From contig OX123193.2 in NCBI GenBank assembly GCA_944739405.2, forward strand, positions 24,913,516 through 24,977,515: DNA of 64,000 nt. The letters are read 5' to 3'. Source of the stretch: Euclidia mi (lineage: Eukaryota; Arthropoda; Insecta; Lepidoptera; Erebidae). Position numbers and translations under genes: made by a program. Below the pieces are notes generated by a model. The model did no database searches and was not told the DNA's origin. It was given only the letters and a program-made list of their open reading frames with translations. This document shows positions 53,318 to 64,000 of the stretch, piece after piece. Every line of letters starts with the position of its first letter. The stretch's first letter is position 1.

Positions 53318-54924
53318 GATTGGGTTCTAATTCAATCGTAACTATAAAAATCATAAACTAAGTCGACGGTATGAATTTGAACGGAATCTGCGTGATTTTT
53401 AAAAATAAGTATTATTGCTTTACGAATAAGGTTACAATTCAATCGAACTAAAAAATCTATATTTTCGTCGATGGTATAAATTCAAACTGATGATTCTAAT
53501 TGTTTTCGGATATTATAATGATCAGCAATTTTTGACGAAATAGTGTTTGTACCTTTGACGAGTAGTGTTCAGTTAGTTTTGAACTTTAATGATGTTCATT
53601 CAATACTGGCGCCCTTCTTGTTGAGCGATTTATGGGTGATATAATGTTCATTGATTTTGAAAATCTGAATGTGGTCATCGACTTTTGATGTTAACTGTAC
53701 CAATGAACGTCTATAAACGTCAAAAATAATGTATGGGGGAAAACAGTGCTCCATCACAAGTTTCGAAAAAGTGAGCACCGCGCGCGAATGTGTTAAATGA
53801 TAATATGATTAAGTATTATCGTCTTGTACTTATTTTTGTTCTATGTATCATATTATGGTAACGTAATGAATGTGAAAAATTTTGTATTCAGTATATTTTC
53901 ATGAATATGATTTCTTGTTTTCTTACTTTTAATAACAGTGTGCTGTTTTATACCAACATTTTGAGCTGCAAGATTATGTCTATTATCTGTTTGCATTCGT
54001 TTCATACAAATGAAAGGTATTTATTGAATAATAATAATAATTTTATTACCAGTCCATCAAACACCCATTCCCATAAACCAATTACATTAGGCTCCACATA
54101 TTACAATAGTCTTACATGTGTTGCGACTAGTCCATCCCATTTTAGATTAAAGCTCTCTGCGGGCCTCAGCACGTTGGACCCATATATCCGTGTTAGCCTT
54201 CCAAAGGTCCTATTATTCTTTTAATACCAAATGTTAGAAGAATAGCCGTGTTACAGAGACACATAATGTTAATATAGACCTATTGTGTATATGAGACAAA
54301 ACAAAATCTTAATTTATTTTATGTCTGCTTGCGTCAGAAGATCTCAGAAACGCTTGGACCGATTTTGATTACTAGACTACTTATAGCAATCTTATCTGTT
54401 TTTTATAGCGACATGTCGTGGTTAACCACGCAGAGCCAAAATTACCGAATCATCAAAGGAAATTTGGACAAAGGGACCCCTTTTATGACGGCATCATCAT
54501 CACCATCGGTCCTGTACATTAACTGTCCCACTGCTGGGCGCGGGCCTCTTCTTCTTTTACGACGTAAACAACCTAAGATTAAAGAAGATATTCCAACAAA
54601 AGCGGTAAAGTAGGGATTAAAAGGTACTTTGGATATCCGCTAAGTTTCAAAAACAGCTAGTAATCTAATTACGCTAAGCTAGTTAGATAATAAAAACAAA
54701 TTTATTGGCACCAGCTTTTGAGCACGATTTTATGGGTAAATGTTATTCAAACGAGCTACACAAAATGCACGGGGTATTCAAGAAAACTGTGGTCCCTTTA
54801 CTTAGTGATAAGAGTCGAGGATGATTATTATTATTAAGAAACTGCCATTTGCCGGTGATATTAAAAGCAAGATCTCAGATCTCACTCACCTGCTTAAATC
54901 GTGGAGACGATCGAGTACAGAGAT
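53318..54924. other. Non-coding, scraps only
   Basis: Two diverged copies of a block around 'attcaatcg(t)aact' lie at 53335-53400 and 53430-53495. A GAT-tailed repeat scrap is at 54497-54560. No gene is recognised. Confidence 0.35.
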
Positions 54925-55150
54925 AAAGGCCCATCCACACGGCACAATTTTACCACTGATCTTTTCAATCGAATTGGTTTTGCCCGTCTACACGACACAA
55001 TCAAATCACTGATTTTCATTCCGCCCACCCGATTGGTTAAAATCTGGTGGTACCGCCCACCCGATGAACTTCAGTTGGACGACTGGCGTCTACACGTCAC
55101 GATGATTTAGTCAAGTTGGACGTAAAATCGTGTCGTGTGGATAGGCCTTA
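54925..55150. mobile_element. MITE, ~226 bp, 28-bp inverted ends
   Basis: 'aaggcccatccacacggcac' then 'aattttac' faces 'gtaaaatcgtgtcgtgtgga' then 'taggcctt'. Internal 'gcccacccgat' occurs twice. No coding capacity. Confidence 0.65.
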
Positions 55151-56125
55151 AGTCGAAGTGCAAAAGTGCCTATAAATGTGACAAAATTCATATTAAATCA
55201 ATTTTGCCAGCGGCCAAAGGATTAAAGCAAATTTATTTGCAGTAGCGTGAGGTAACTAACGGAAGAAGAAACTCTTTTTATTCGTTTGGACGTCATGCTG
55301 CTCAATTTGCATGTGTTCACTTGTCACCTGTAAGGAACTTATTTTGCAGCAATTAATCCTGCTGGTGCACGTGTGTAAACACAAGCATGTTTGGTCGTGA
55401 GCAGCCACTTATGGACATTCACACTCCTTCGTCGACGCTTCGTGATAGTATCATAAAGGCAACGCTATTATTTATGTATTTATTGCAGTATAGCTCGGTA
55501 AACGTGGATAGGCGCTGATGAATAATCCACTAGTCGAGTTTCATCCAGTGCGCGGCGCCTTAACTCAGCCAAAACTACTGTCGCTCGTTACAGCGACATT
55601 TTTTCTTAAGTCTAATTCTTAAAAGAAAGAAAAACATACATTGGGAATAGCTCGAATCTATTGATTCACGATTGTCTCCGCTTTCTGTCATGAAGATTCT
55701 GAATTGAATATTTTGGCTTTCCTCAAGGGATGTTACTTTAAGACCCCACATACTCTGTGGCTGTCTGGCAAATTTGGTTGGACTAGAAAGCGGAGTCCGG
55801 ATTCTTCGACAATCGGTATTAGTGATTTGATTGACTTGGTAGAGATTTTGATCCCCCAACGCCTGAAAGAAGGAGCTCGTCTTTCTTTTTAATATTTCAA
55901 GAAAAGTGTCAAGATTTTAAACGCCAATAAGCTAATTGATAAAATTGTTAAGGCGCTCGGAATGGACTTAACGAATCTAAACTAGCCGGGCTAATATTTA
56001 ATTATGTGGATAAGAATTATATCAATCGAGAAAAGTCTAGGCTTTACACTGACTGAGTCTACACTTATGAGAACGTAGGTACATTCGATTATATGGTGAA
56101 GATAAGAAGTGCACTCAACATTTCT
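55151..56125. other. Non-coding, nothing recognised
   Basis: No domain or repeat boundary seen. Confidence 0.35.
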
Positions 56126-56440
56126 ATACTAATATTATAAAGCTGAAGAGTTTGTTTGTTTGTTTGAATGCGTTAATATTAGGGACTACTGCTCCGATTT
56201 GAATAATTCTTATTGTTTTGGATAGCCTATTTGTCGAGGAAGACTGTCTATACTTAGTTTGGTGATGATAGTTACTTTCAGGACCAAACATTTGATTTCG
56301 GTAAAACGTCATCATCTTATTACACTTTATGTTTCGCACTATTTGGAAACTAGATTTCAAGGCTAAACCCGTATGTAGTATCATTGGTATTGGTAGCTTA
56401 CTGTTTCCGCTAATTCACGTTCTGGCGTAAAATTTGCGTT
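56126..56440 (-). mobile_element. Metulj-like SINE, minus orientation
   Basis: 'tctatactaatattataaag' then 'agtttgtttgtttgtttgaa' and 'tagggactactgctccgat' is the reverse complement of the usual 3' end of this SINE. The 5' end is not clear. Confidence 0.65.
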
Positions 56441-57224
56441 GGGGTGGGAATAAGTGTTATCACTCGAGCCATTATCATATGGTTGTAGATGCTACGGGTT
56501 AACTGTATGGGTATATAATAATATATTGTGAAAATACATTCCAAATTGAAGGCCTTTAACTTGTTTGGGTGTGGGCCGTGTGAGCGAACTCAGGTGTCGA
56601 AGTTTATAGACCGATCGAAGGTTGCTTTCTTCGACTGCTTTACGTGCCCTTCCAAAGTATGGTAGCACTTTGAAGTAAATGCCAAAACTAGCGGTCACAT
56701 AAGTAGCTACAAGTGGTGAACTCAGGTAAAGTTGGCTAACTTGTCATTTTCTTGTTGTTATGAAGGACAAGTCAAAAAGCTATGAGCGCTGAAAGATTTC
56801 TGATCGTTAGCATACCGAAGAATCTTGAATCTGAACATACGAGGTCCAGATAATCAAGTTGTTAATATAGCGGCGCGTATCTGCCACAAATCTATTACGT
56901 ATTATGAGAATCAAAATGTTGCAGTTTCAATATAAACAGCACCTGAAACGTGAGATGACGAATGGCTGCAGATGACGTATATTCCGATAATTTCGGTAAT
57001 CACAAACACACGATTTGTCTAAAACGCAGCATGTTTGATAACTACAAACGTGATGTCACGATTGCATGCGTGGTATCAATATAACACAACACTACGCAAT
57101 TACGCATATCTCCATTCTTATACTTATATACCTATGTAATACTATATGTAACTAATACCTATTGATCAAGATTTCTATAAAAAGACTTCTTGACCACTGA
57201 CTAGAAATTTCGCAGTCACCTCAC

Positions 57225-57770
57225 TGGTTCGGCGATACACCGAAACCGTAGGTTCTAGGCGACTTGGGAAGGATTAATGGAATGGACTGTATTCAAAGGA
57301 TAGCGGGTTTTTCGCCGCCTAGGATTGGATACGGGAAGCGGTGATTGTAAGTGGGTATAGGATATTCCAAGGATGGAGGGCACTTACCTTATACGGCAAA
57401 GATTGCCGTATAAGGTATCGTTATCGTTTCCGAAGGGCAGTCTCCTAGTGGTTTCGTGATGCAGCTGCTTGTTTTCACTTCACAACACAGTCACTTCCAC
57501 TTGCAAGCGGTTTATATATGCGGTAATAACTTATACGGGAGTGGCGCGGAGCGGTACGGTATCGCGGACGCGTCTCGCGAATCGAATGTTCTTGAAAGTT
57601 CTGGACAGTCACTCGCGTCGACGATCGCGGCGACCAATCAGGCGAAAGGCAGTACCTCTTCCAGGGAATGGGATAGAGGGAGACGGAAATATGGTATCGC
57701 TCACACTTGTATGTGGAACGATTGATGTTGATGCGATTAGTTATAGATAGGAAGGTAGATGGCGCTACCA
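57225..57770 (-). repeat. 3' LTR of the BEL/Pao element (546 bp)
   Basis: It begins 'tggttcggcgatacaccgaa' and ends 'tagatggcgctacca'. It is about 18 bp longer than its partner because it contains an extra inverted copy of 'taccttatacggcaa' near 57405. Confidence 0.88.
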
Positions 57771-57948
57771 TATCCCCCCGGCCCTAAAGGGTTGCCTTTA
57801 AAAAAATAGAATTGAACTTAGCTATGTTGGGTGTACTACCGCATAACCCATCAATAGGCTAAGACAGCGATATGACAATAAAATCAATCTAAACTAACTT
57901 TAGCGAAAACTACAAACGCAATAATAGCGGAAACTACTAACTAAATAC

Positions 57949-58515
57949 TTAAACTAAGAGGTACCTCACAACCTCAGCACTGGGTGTGACACCTGCAAAT
58001 ACGGACTGGGCTTTCGGTGACAGTTTACCTATTAAATAGTACAACCTGTCAGCATCTGTCAGAGAACCATTATCGTGCACTGTAGACTTAAAACTCGCAT
58101 AGAATAACGGCCAATTTTGTATATCTCCGTCAAATGACATAATCTCGATTGGTGGTAATCTCGGTTTGCGGGCAACGGGCTCTGCTGAACATTTACCCTC
58201 CAATTGCGATTGTATACGCTTAATAATACAATAAAGATCTTCGAATGAGGTATACGCCTGATAGTTCGGTTTTTCATCAGGATTGATAGAAAGTAATCTT
58301 GCGTTATAATCGTCTAACAACTTATGAAAATCTGTTCGAATACTATCTACTGTCATACAATAACTGAGAAATGCTTCGCTATAACTGTCAGACATAGACG
58401 CGGTTTTTGAGCGTTCATAGATGTTTTGAATGCGCTCAAATAAAATATTGCGTTTTGCTTCTAAGATTGTCATCTCTTTGTCTTCCGACACGCGTGACTT
58501 CTTTTGTTGTGACAT
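57949..58515 (-). CDS. BEL/Pao gag-like protein, N-terminal part (188 codons)
   Basis: It starts at MSQQKKSRVSEDKEM and has a charged, coiled-coil-like first 110 residues. It then shows LPPIEIMSFDGDIQNWPLFY, followed by FKSTVHDNGSLTDADRLYYL. This matches the DUF1759-type gag region of BEL/Pao elements (LPKxxLPxFxGDxxxWxxFxxxF). It stops soon after, so only the start of gag remains. The frame is open for its whole length, as expected of a young deletion derivative. Confidence 0.75.
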   Translation of the reverse strand: MSQQKKSRVSEDKEMTILEAKRNILFERIQNIYERSKTASMSDSYSEAFLSYCMTVDSIRTDFHKLLDDYNARLLSINPDEKPNYQAYTSFEDLYCIIKRIQSQLEGKCSAEPVARKPRLPPIEIMSFDGDIQNWPLFYASFKSTVHDNGSLTDADRLYYLIGKLSPKAQSVFAGVTPSAEVVRYLLV

Positions 58516-58850
58516 GCTTACGTAAGTATAAGCTAATGAGACCGAAACAAAATAAGAATATCTAATGTATCTATTATTTTACCTAAGTAGGCTAAGTAGG
58601 CAGCACTTTAGAGCTGAGGAATTAAAAGTTGCTTGAAATATGAGATTTATAAGACAACTATGATAGTTCCAGAATTAATAATTTAATAAGTAGGTAGCTA
58701 CATAAAAGTTTACCTACTGATGCGGGCGGAAATAACCATGTCACGGTTATGTGAATATATTAGGAGTATAGCTAGGTGCTATAACTGCCTAGGTATAGCG
58801 ATATAACGTATAAAAACGTAAATGAATCCGACTCGTATGGATCAAAAAAA

Positions 58851-59378
58851 TGGTTCGGCGATACACCGAGACCGTAGGTTCTAGGCGACTTGGGAAGGAG
58901 TAATGGAATGGACTGTATTCAAAGGATAGCGGGTTTTTCGCCGCCTAGGATTGGATACGGGAAGCGGTGATTGTGAGTGGGTATAGGATATTCCAAGGAT
59001 GGAGGGCACTTACCTTATACGGCAATCTTCTTCGTTTCCGAAGGGCAGTCTCCTGGTGGTTTCGTGATGCAGCTGCTTGTTTTCACTTCACAACACAGTC
59101 ACTTCCACTTGCGAGTGGTTTATATATGCGGTAATAACTTATACGGGAGCGGCGCGGAGCGGTACGGTATCGCGGACGCGTCTCGCGAATCGAATGTTCT
59201 TGAAAGTTCTGGACAGTCACTCGCGTCGACGATCGCGGCGACCAATCAGGCGAAAGGCAGTGCCTCTTCCAGGGGGTGGGATAGAGGGAGACGGAAATAT
59301 GGTATCGCTTACACTTGTACGTGGAATGATTGATGTTGATGCGATTAGTTATATATAGGAAGGTAGATGGCGCTACCA
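58851..59378 (-). repeat. 5' LTR of the BEL/Pao element (528 bp)
   Basis: Highly similar to 57225-57770 with few substitutions, implying recent insertion. It starts 'tggttcggcgatacaccgag' and ends 'ggcgctacca'. Confidence 0.88.
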
Positions 59379-59722
59379 CCTCACCTTTCCTTTGTTGTGG
59401 GTTCGATTCTCACACGAGAAAGAACTTTGTGTCACATTCACACATCATCACAATTTGTTATTTCCAGTCTGGGGGTACCTATTGATTGAATGTTTGTATT
59501 GCGAGAAATGTCTTTATTCTTTTAACGGCAAAACCATTTGTAAGTCGCATAAAATTAAGTCCCGTGTGATAATTATTGAAAACACAATACTTGACGTTTC
59601 TATGCGTCTGCATTAACTTTTACCTTAAAAAGAAGAGTATGTCAGTGCTAATATCAAACATGATCAAGTATTTATTTGTTCATTAATTATTCCATGTCGC
59701 ACCACCTTAATGTCGATATCCT

Positions 59723-59795
59723 ATTCCTGCTTACGAGTCGTAAGCAGGAATAAACAAGCCGCTACCTGTCGTAAGTTACGACAGGCAGCGGCTTG
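59723..59795. repeat. Two adjacent hairpins with single-base loops
   Basis: Hairpin 1 (59723-59751): 'attcctgcttacga' G 'tcgtaagcaggaat', perfect 14-bp arms. Hairpin 2 (59755-59795): 20-bp arms with 'gccgctacctgtcgtaa' facing 'ttacgacaggcagcggc', one mismatch, loop G at 59775. Both centre on a GTAAG-like core. Confidence 0.9.
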
Positions 59796-60640
59796 GTTGT
59801 CTTTAGCACACAGCTATGTTTATGAGTCGGGGCTATCTATGACCATCTTGTGCGACGCCAATACTATCATATTATATCTATCACATATAAGGTCTGTTAA
59901 AGTAGTTGTCGATACCAACAGTAGGTACTCTTACAAACTACTACTAGTATAAAAAAAAATTGATGTGCCTGAGATAAAGCATTCATGAAGTACAGATGAT
60001 CCATTTTATAGTTCTTGGAATCTCCAATATCCTTGAGTCTGTGAATCTATTTGTTTTATGCACGTGTCTATACAAGTGCGCATCGCCTCTAAAGTAGTTA
60101 CTTACATATTTAATAAATTACTTAGAAGAATATCATCGCGTGACGATCGTGTCGCATCCAAAATCGCGACCGCAACAATTGATCTATTAGTCAGGTTAAG
60201 CAACATTGTCAGTGATGGGTGATCTATCAAACACTGACGTGATTTCGACACTTATTAATCTTTACGCAAGAGGTCTTTGTAGGTCGTCATGGGACAGTTT
60301 CCATGTCCGATGTAACCAACGCCGCAACGTCAAGGAAACTAAGTTTGTCACCATGCATTCGACTAATAACGCGCTTCAACCCTTAAAGTAAATGTTGGTG
60401 CACAGACTCCAGGTCTCAAAGAGCACATTAAGGTTAAACTTTCTCCGTAGTCGATACCCTCAAATATTCTGACACTGCTGCATTGGCACTTATACCTACT
60501 GTTATCACGTGGGATTACAGTCGCTCTGCAAGAAAAAGTATAATTTTTGTGCGCGACACCAAAGTGAACAGAATATTAATTCTGCCAAATCTGATGCGAC
60601 TTACAGAACTGCGAAAACGTACGATATCGCAATATGGGAT
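59796..60640. other. Non-coding, nothing recognised
   Basis: No gene or repeat boundary is visible. Sequence immediately before the LINE at 60640 may be more of that element but has no identifiable domain. Confidence 0.35.
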
Positions 60641-61645
60641 TACTGGTATCATATTTTTTTTTGTTGTTGGAGGTTTTCGGTCAGATTTTGTGGACATACC
60701 GTCTGGCGTTCCTCAAGGATCCTTGCTTGGACCTCTTTTTAACTCTGCGTACTTATATAATATCCAATCATGTTTTAAATATGCTAAACACCTCTTATAT
60801 GCGGATGATATGAAGATATATCTGCGTATCAGATCGAGACTCGATTGTGAACTTATACAACGTGATTCTTTATACCTGTACTATTCATGAAATAATATCA
60901 ATGTTAATTTCTCGAAATGTCAAAGCATTAGTTTTAGTCGTCGCAAAAAGCCAATTCACTGTATCTATAGATTTGATAATAAAATTATTGAAAGAGTCGA
61001 TGTAGTCAGGGATCTTGTAATAATGCTGGACTCCAAATTATTGTTCTCTCAACATATAGATAGCATAGTTAATAAAGCTTCTCGTAATCTTGGATTTATA
61101 ATGCGCACCTGTAAACCATTCAGAAACCTCCACTGTCTTAAGATTGTATACTATGCCTATGTCAGTAGTATTCTTGAGTACTGTAGTCCAATCTGTTCAC
61201 CTCAATATAAGATTTATATTTCCAGATTAGAAAATATTCAGAAAAGATTGGTTAAATTCTTAAACTTTAAAAGCCACAAGCGTCATTCTTCTTTTCTCGC
61301 TGATGGTATCTTTGCTTCCACTCGACGCTAGAAGAAAGATGTTGGATATGCTTCTCCTATTTGACATTCTACGTGGTGAGGTTGACAGCGTTGATCTTTT
61401 GTCGTGCATAGAATTTTGCACACAAAGGTCTCGCACAAGACACACCCACTTACTTATTGTACCTTCTCACCGTTCCAATTATGGGCAAAATGCTGTTATG
61501 ACTCGACTGCCTTGCATTTATATAGACCAATTTGAAAGCCTGGATACATTTCATTTATCTAAGGTATTCTATCGCAAATTACTTGTGGAGATACTCACCA
61601 ATAAACAATAAATAATAAACAACAAATAATAATTTGCCAGATTAC
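60640..61645 (+). pseudogene. Jockey/CR1-like LINE reverse transcriptase, 5'-truncated
   Basis: It encodes SGVPQGSLLGPLFN, LLYADDMKIY with the YADD catalytic motif, NVNFSKCQSISFSRR, and the C-terminal MLDSKLLFSQHIDSIVNKAS and ENIQKRLVKFLN. A TGA at 60889-60891 replaces an expected Trp codon, and one frameshift near 61320 moves the last part (LDARRKMLDMLLLFDILRG to LTNKQ) into another frame. The end is followed by 'aataaataataaacaacaaa'. Upstream domains (endonuclease) are missing. Confidence 0.8.
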
Positions 61646-62393
61646 TAGATGTTACTTTATGTTTTAGTTAATTTTTATATTTAGATACCCTTTTTCGCCA
61701 CTTTCTGGTTTGTATAATGCATGCTGTGAAACTCTGTAATGGGCTTTAGAATCTTATGTCACATTGTTACCATTTATTGTACCTACATACTTTGTAAACA
61801 AGCTGTTGAGTTTCCTATCAATAAATAAATAAAATAAGTAAACAAATAATAGATCCATACGTCTATCGAGACATTGAATAGTTCTGAATTGCACTTTTTC
61901 TTGTACTAGTAACTAGTGTACTAGTAAGAAGAGCCTTAGCTACTCTTTTTCAATAAGCAGCTATTAAGTGAAAAACACAAGTCAAACATTTGTGTACACG
62001 AACATGGATGTTTGTCTTGGTCTGGGTATTTCTATGTAAATATGCACGTATTTACAAAAAAAAGTATATATGTATGTTTATCCATTATCTAGTACCCATA
62101 TTACAAGCTCTGCTTAGTTTGGGACTAGATGGTGTTGTGTGAAAGTGGTAGAATATTATTATTATTATATTGAACATGTGAAGAAAGGCTTTTTCAAAAG
62201 AAAACACGTTAAAATAATATATTCGAAAAAAATGCAGATGTGTCTCGGAGGTGCCTGAGTCCCTTAGGTTATAATAGGCTAATGTCGTCCATAAAAATAA
62301 GAAGTCTTCATGGCAACGATTAAACAAAACAGGTCAAATCATATCTGTTACATACTTTACAAACATTAATGCGTACAATCCATTATTCTCTTT
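61646..62393. other. LINE 3' flank and unrecognised sequence
   Basis: A second AATAAATAAA tract lies at 61821-61836, perhaps the true LINE tail. A local palindrome, 'ctagtaactagtgtactagt', is at 61905-61926. Nothing else is seen. Confidence 0.35.
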
Positions 62394-62920
62394 AACAAGT
62401 TGCCAATTGAATTTAAGACTATACATAATTATAATATTTTCAAGTACAAATTTAAGGCTTATTTATTACAGAAAGCTTATTATAGTGTGGATGAGTACAT
62501 TAAAGACAAGCATCATTGACATTGATTTTATATACTTACAATTATTATCTCAACTATTTGTTTTCCAATGTTTTTTTGAATACCATGACATTCCAACGCA
62601 ATTAATTTTTATATTTATATAGATACATATTATTAATAGTAATTTTAAGTTGACTTGTTGTTATTGATGTAAATTCTTGGGTTTGACTTTGACATTTTTT
62701 TTTTCTTTTTGACATTTGTAATTGACATCCTATGCATTATTAATATCTTATTTTTATATTATTAATTATATCACTTTGTCTAGTTCAATGAGAATCCACA
62801 AATTTATATCAAAAGTACTATTGTAATAAATAAATATTTTTTTTTTTAGGTTTATAACAATGTTCGACACAAATTAATTTTGTAATGAATAAATGAATAA
62901 ATAAATAAATAAAAAACAAA
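62394..62920 (+). pseudogene. LINE 3' terminus (ORF2 last ~41 codons, 3'UTR, AATAAA tail)
   Basis: NKLPIEFKTIHNYNIFKYKF then KAYLLQKAYYSVDEYIKDKH ends at TGA (62517-62519). NxLPxxIK...FKxxLKxxLL...YYSVxEY is the common C-terminus of Jockey/CR1-type LINEs. The 3'UTR ends in 'gaataaataaataaataaaa' near 62905. Confidence 0.7.
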
Positions 62921-63433
62921 ATCTTCTCAAATTAAATTGCCTTCATATTGTTTTGATACAAGTTAAAGATAATTTAATCGGTGGCACTTGAGCCACTATC
63001 GTGATAAACATCGACATCCATTGGTGTCTATTGCTTGTACAGATAAGATATGGTTTGTCTATTTGCTGTAAACTTGCGCGTAGTTCATTTACGTTCAGTG
63101 TAACATTTTAGTAGACGAAGCCGACATAGCTATACATTTTCTTTTGTTAGACTGAATTGTCATCCGACTGCACTACCACTTTGCTCAATCGCATGGTTTT
63201 CTTCTTCATTTGTCAGTCTGCCACAGTACAAATAAATCCTGCATCGCGCGTGATTTTTTACACGTGTAAATTCAATCTATGGACACACACAAGACTCAGA
63301 CGCATAACAACGAATTATTGTGTATTACACATAGTGTTGTCCCATGTCGGGATTAACAACAACAACCGCCACAGTGTTAACGGCGAGGCAAAATATTTTC
63401 GAATATATTACTTGTTCTTTTTATTCTTTTTTA

Positions 63434-63672
63434 AAACTTACGCCTGTATCCACGAAGGGAAAGGCAGAGGTGTAATATTACACCCACATTTCGCCATGAA
63501 TTTTTAGGTCCACGTAATAGGGGGCGAGCCTATTGCCGTTTCCGGGCACACAGACACCGTGCTGCTACTGTGAATTCGGAAAAACCCAGTAACACTTTGC
63601 ACGAACCGGGAATCGGACCCGGGACCTCCGATCAGCAGTCGTATACGCTATCCACTGGACCACGGAGGCAGT
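63434..63672 (-). mobile_element. tRNA-derived SINE (first family)
   Basis: Near full-length minus-oriented copy. On the minus strand the head reads 'tggtccagtggatagcgtat' and 'cccgggtccgattccc'. The body has 'gggcgagcctattgccgttt'. Confidence 0.85.
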
Positions 63673-64000
63673 CAGATATTACTTGCTTCGTGTAGTTTAC
63701 CTCAGTCGTCCATTTATCCCTTACGACACTCCCGGAATAAAAGCGAGTAGAGACACTTTGTAATCTTAATCCGTCACTATACGGACTCCCTGATTTGTTC
63801 CTGTTAAGTTACTTGGCAGATAAAATCATTAAACTTCGTTCTCAAATTCATCTTCATAATAATGATTCAGTGGTAGTAAAATTGACTCTCAAACTTTAAT
63901 CTCTTAATAATAATCGTCTTATTGTGTATGTCATTGTTCACGGTGGAAAGTACGCCCGCTCACTCATTTGATATAAGTTCATGACGTATTATGCTCTCAG
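63673..64000. other. Half-repeat scrap fused to the SINE, then unrecognised sequence
   Basis: 63700-63790 ('cccttacgacactcccggaa', 'aatccgtcactatacggact') resembles the end of the CATCAT...cacacgga repeat, as at 41270-41405. The rest to the window end shows nothing. Confidence 0.4.

Larger units (their letters stand above)
57225..59378 (-). mobile_element. Compact non-autonomous BEL/Pao LTR retrotransposon
   Basis: Two long direct repeats (57225-57770 and 58851-59378), both TGG...CCA, flank about 1.08 kb. The same 6 bp, CCTCAC, lies on both outer sides. The inner region carries only a minus-strand gag-like frame (57949-58515); protease, reverse transcriptase, RNase H and integrase are absent. 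On the minus strand the purine run 'agggccggggggata' lies right before the 3' LTR, where a polypurine tract belongs. Next to the 5' LTR, 'aatccgactcgtatggatca' (+ strand) loosely resembles a tRNA-Tyr 3' end, a weak primer-site candidate. Confidence 0.85.

Noticed and set aside
53901..54224. 107-codon open frame
   Set aside because: AT-rich, low complexity, no recognisable domain or splice structure.

Overview
This window looks like nuclear DNA of a moth or butterfly (Lepidoptera). It is AT-rich and almost wholly non-coding, with short GC-richer exons, GT-AG introns and long introns packed with transposable elements. Several dispersed repeats match families I know from Lepidoptera: Metulj-like SINEs ending in 'aataTTAGTA', tRNA-headed SINEs, LINE 3' ends with (AATAAA)n tails, mariner, hAT, Helitron and BEL/Pao remnants. 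I see no prokaryotic or organellar gene, CRISPR array, rRNA or free-standing tRNA gene. The species cannot be named from the sequence alone.

Two genuine host genes are present, both on the + strand and about 2.5 kb apart. (1) A carboxylesterase of the alpha/beta-hydrolase COE family is split over at least nine exons from 21937 to 43418. The exons join in frame into 600 codons with a complete Ser-Glu-His triad; the true 5' exon was not found. (2) A cystathionine beta-synthase is split over ten exons from 45909 to 50530 and joins in frame into 503 codons. It keeps the PLP lysine and cofactor loops but has a very short N-terminus without the haem-binding segment of typical animal CBS. Nothing suggests the two genes work together: one hydrolyses esters, the other makes cystathionine from serine and homocysteine.

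Layout. 1-21.9 kb is intergenic or far 5' sequence: a Metulj-like SINE carrying an expanded 118-bp minisatellite (0.7-2.6 kb), several SINEs, a decayed mariner joined to a LINE 3' end (9.2-10.6 kb), a Helitron helicase scrap (12.2-12.4 kb), foldback MITEs, and a 120-bp-arm inverted repeat just before the first esterase exon. 21.9-43.8 kb is the esterase gene. Its intron 4 holds a 1.6-kb hAT element with a perfect 8-bp target duplication only 17 bp from the exon 5 acceptor. Its 9-kb intron 6 holds a GC-rich hairpin cluster, a SINE nested in an older element, and a LINE end split by a MITE. 43.8-45.9 kb is repeat debris including a LINE scrap. 45.9-50.6 kb is the CBS gene, with two SINEs stacked at one target site beside a splice donor. 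50.6-52.3 kb is an unusual module: a 60-bp minisatellite with 20-residue coding-like periodicity, flanked on both sides by a repeated near-palindromic motif. 52.8-64 kb holds more MITEs, a compact BEL/Pao element with both LTRs, two LINE remnants, and a pair of tight hairpins.
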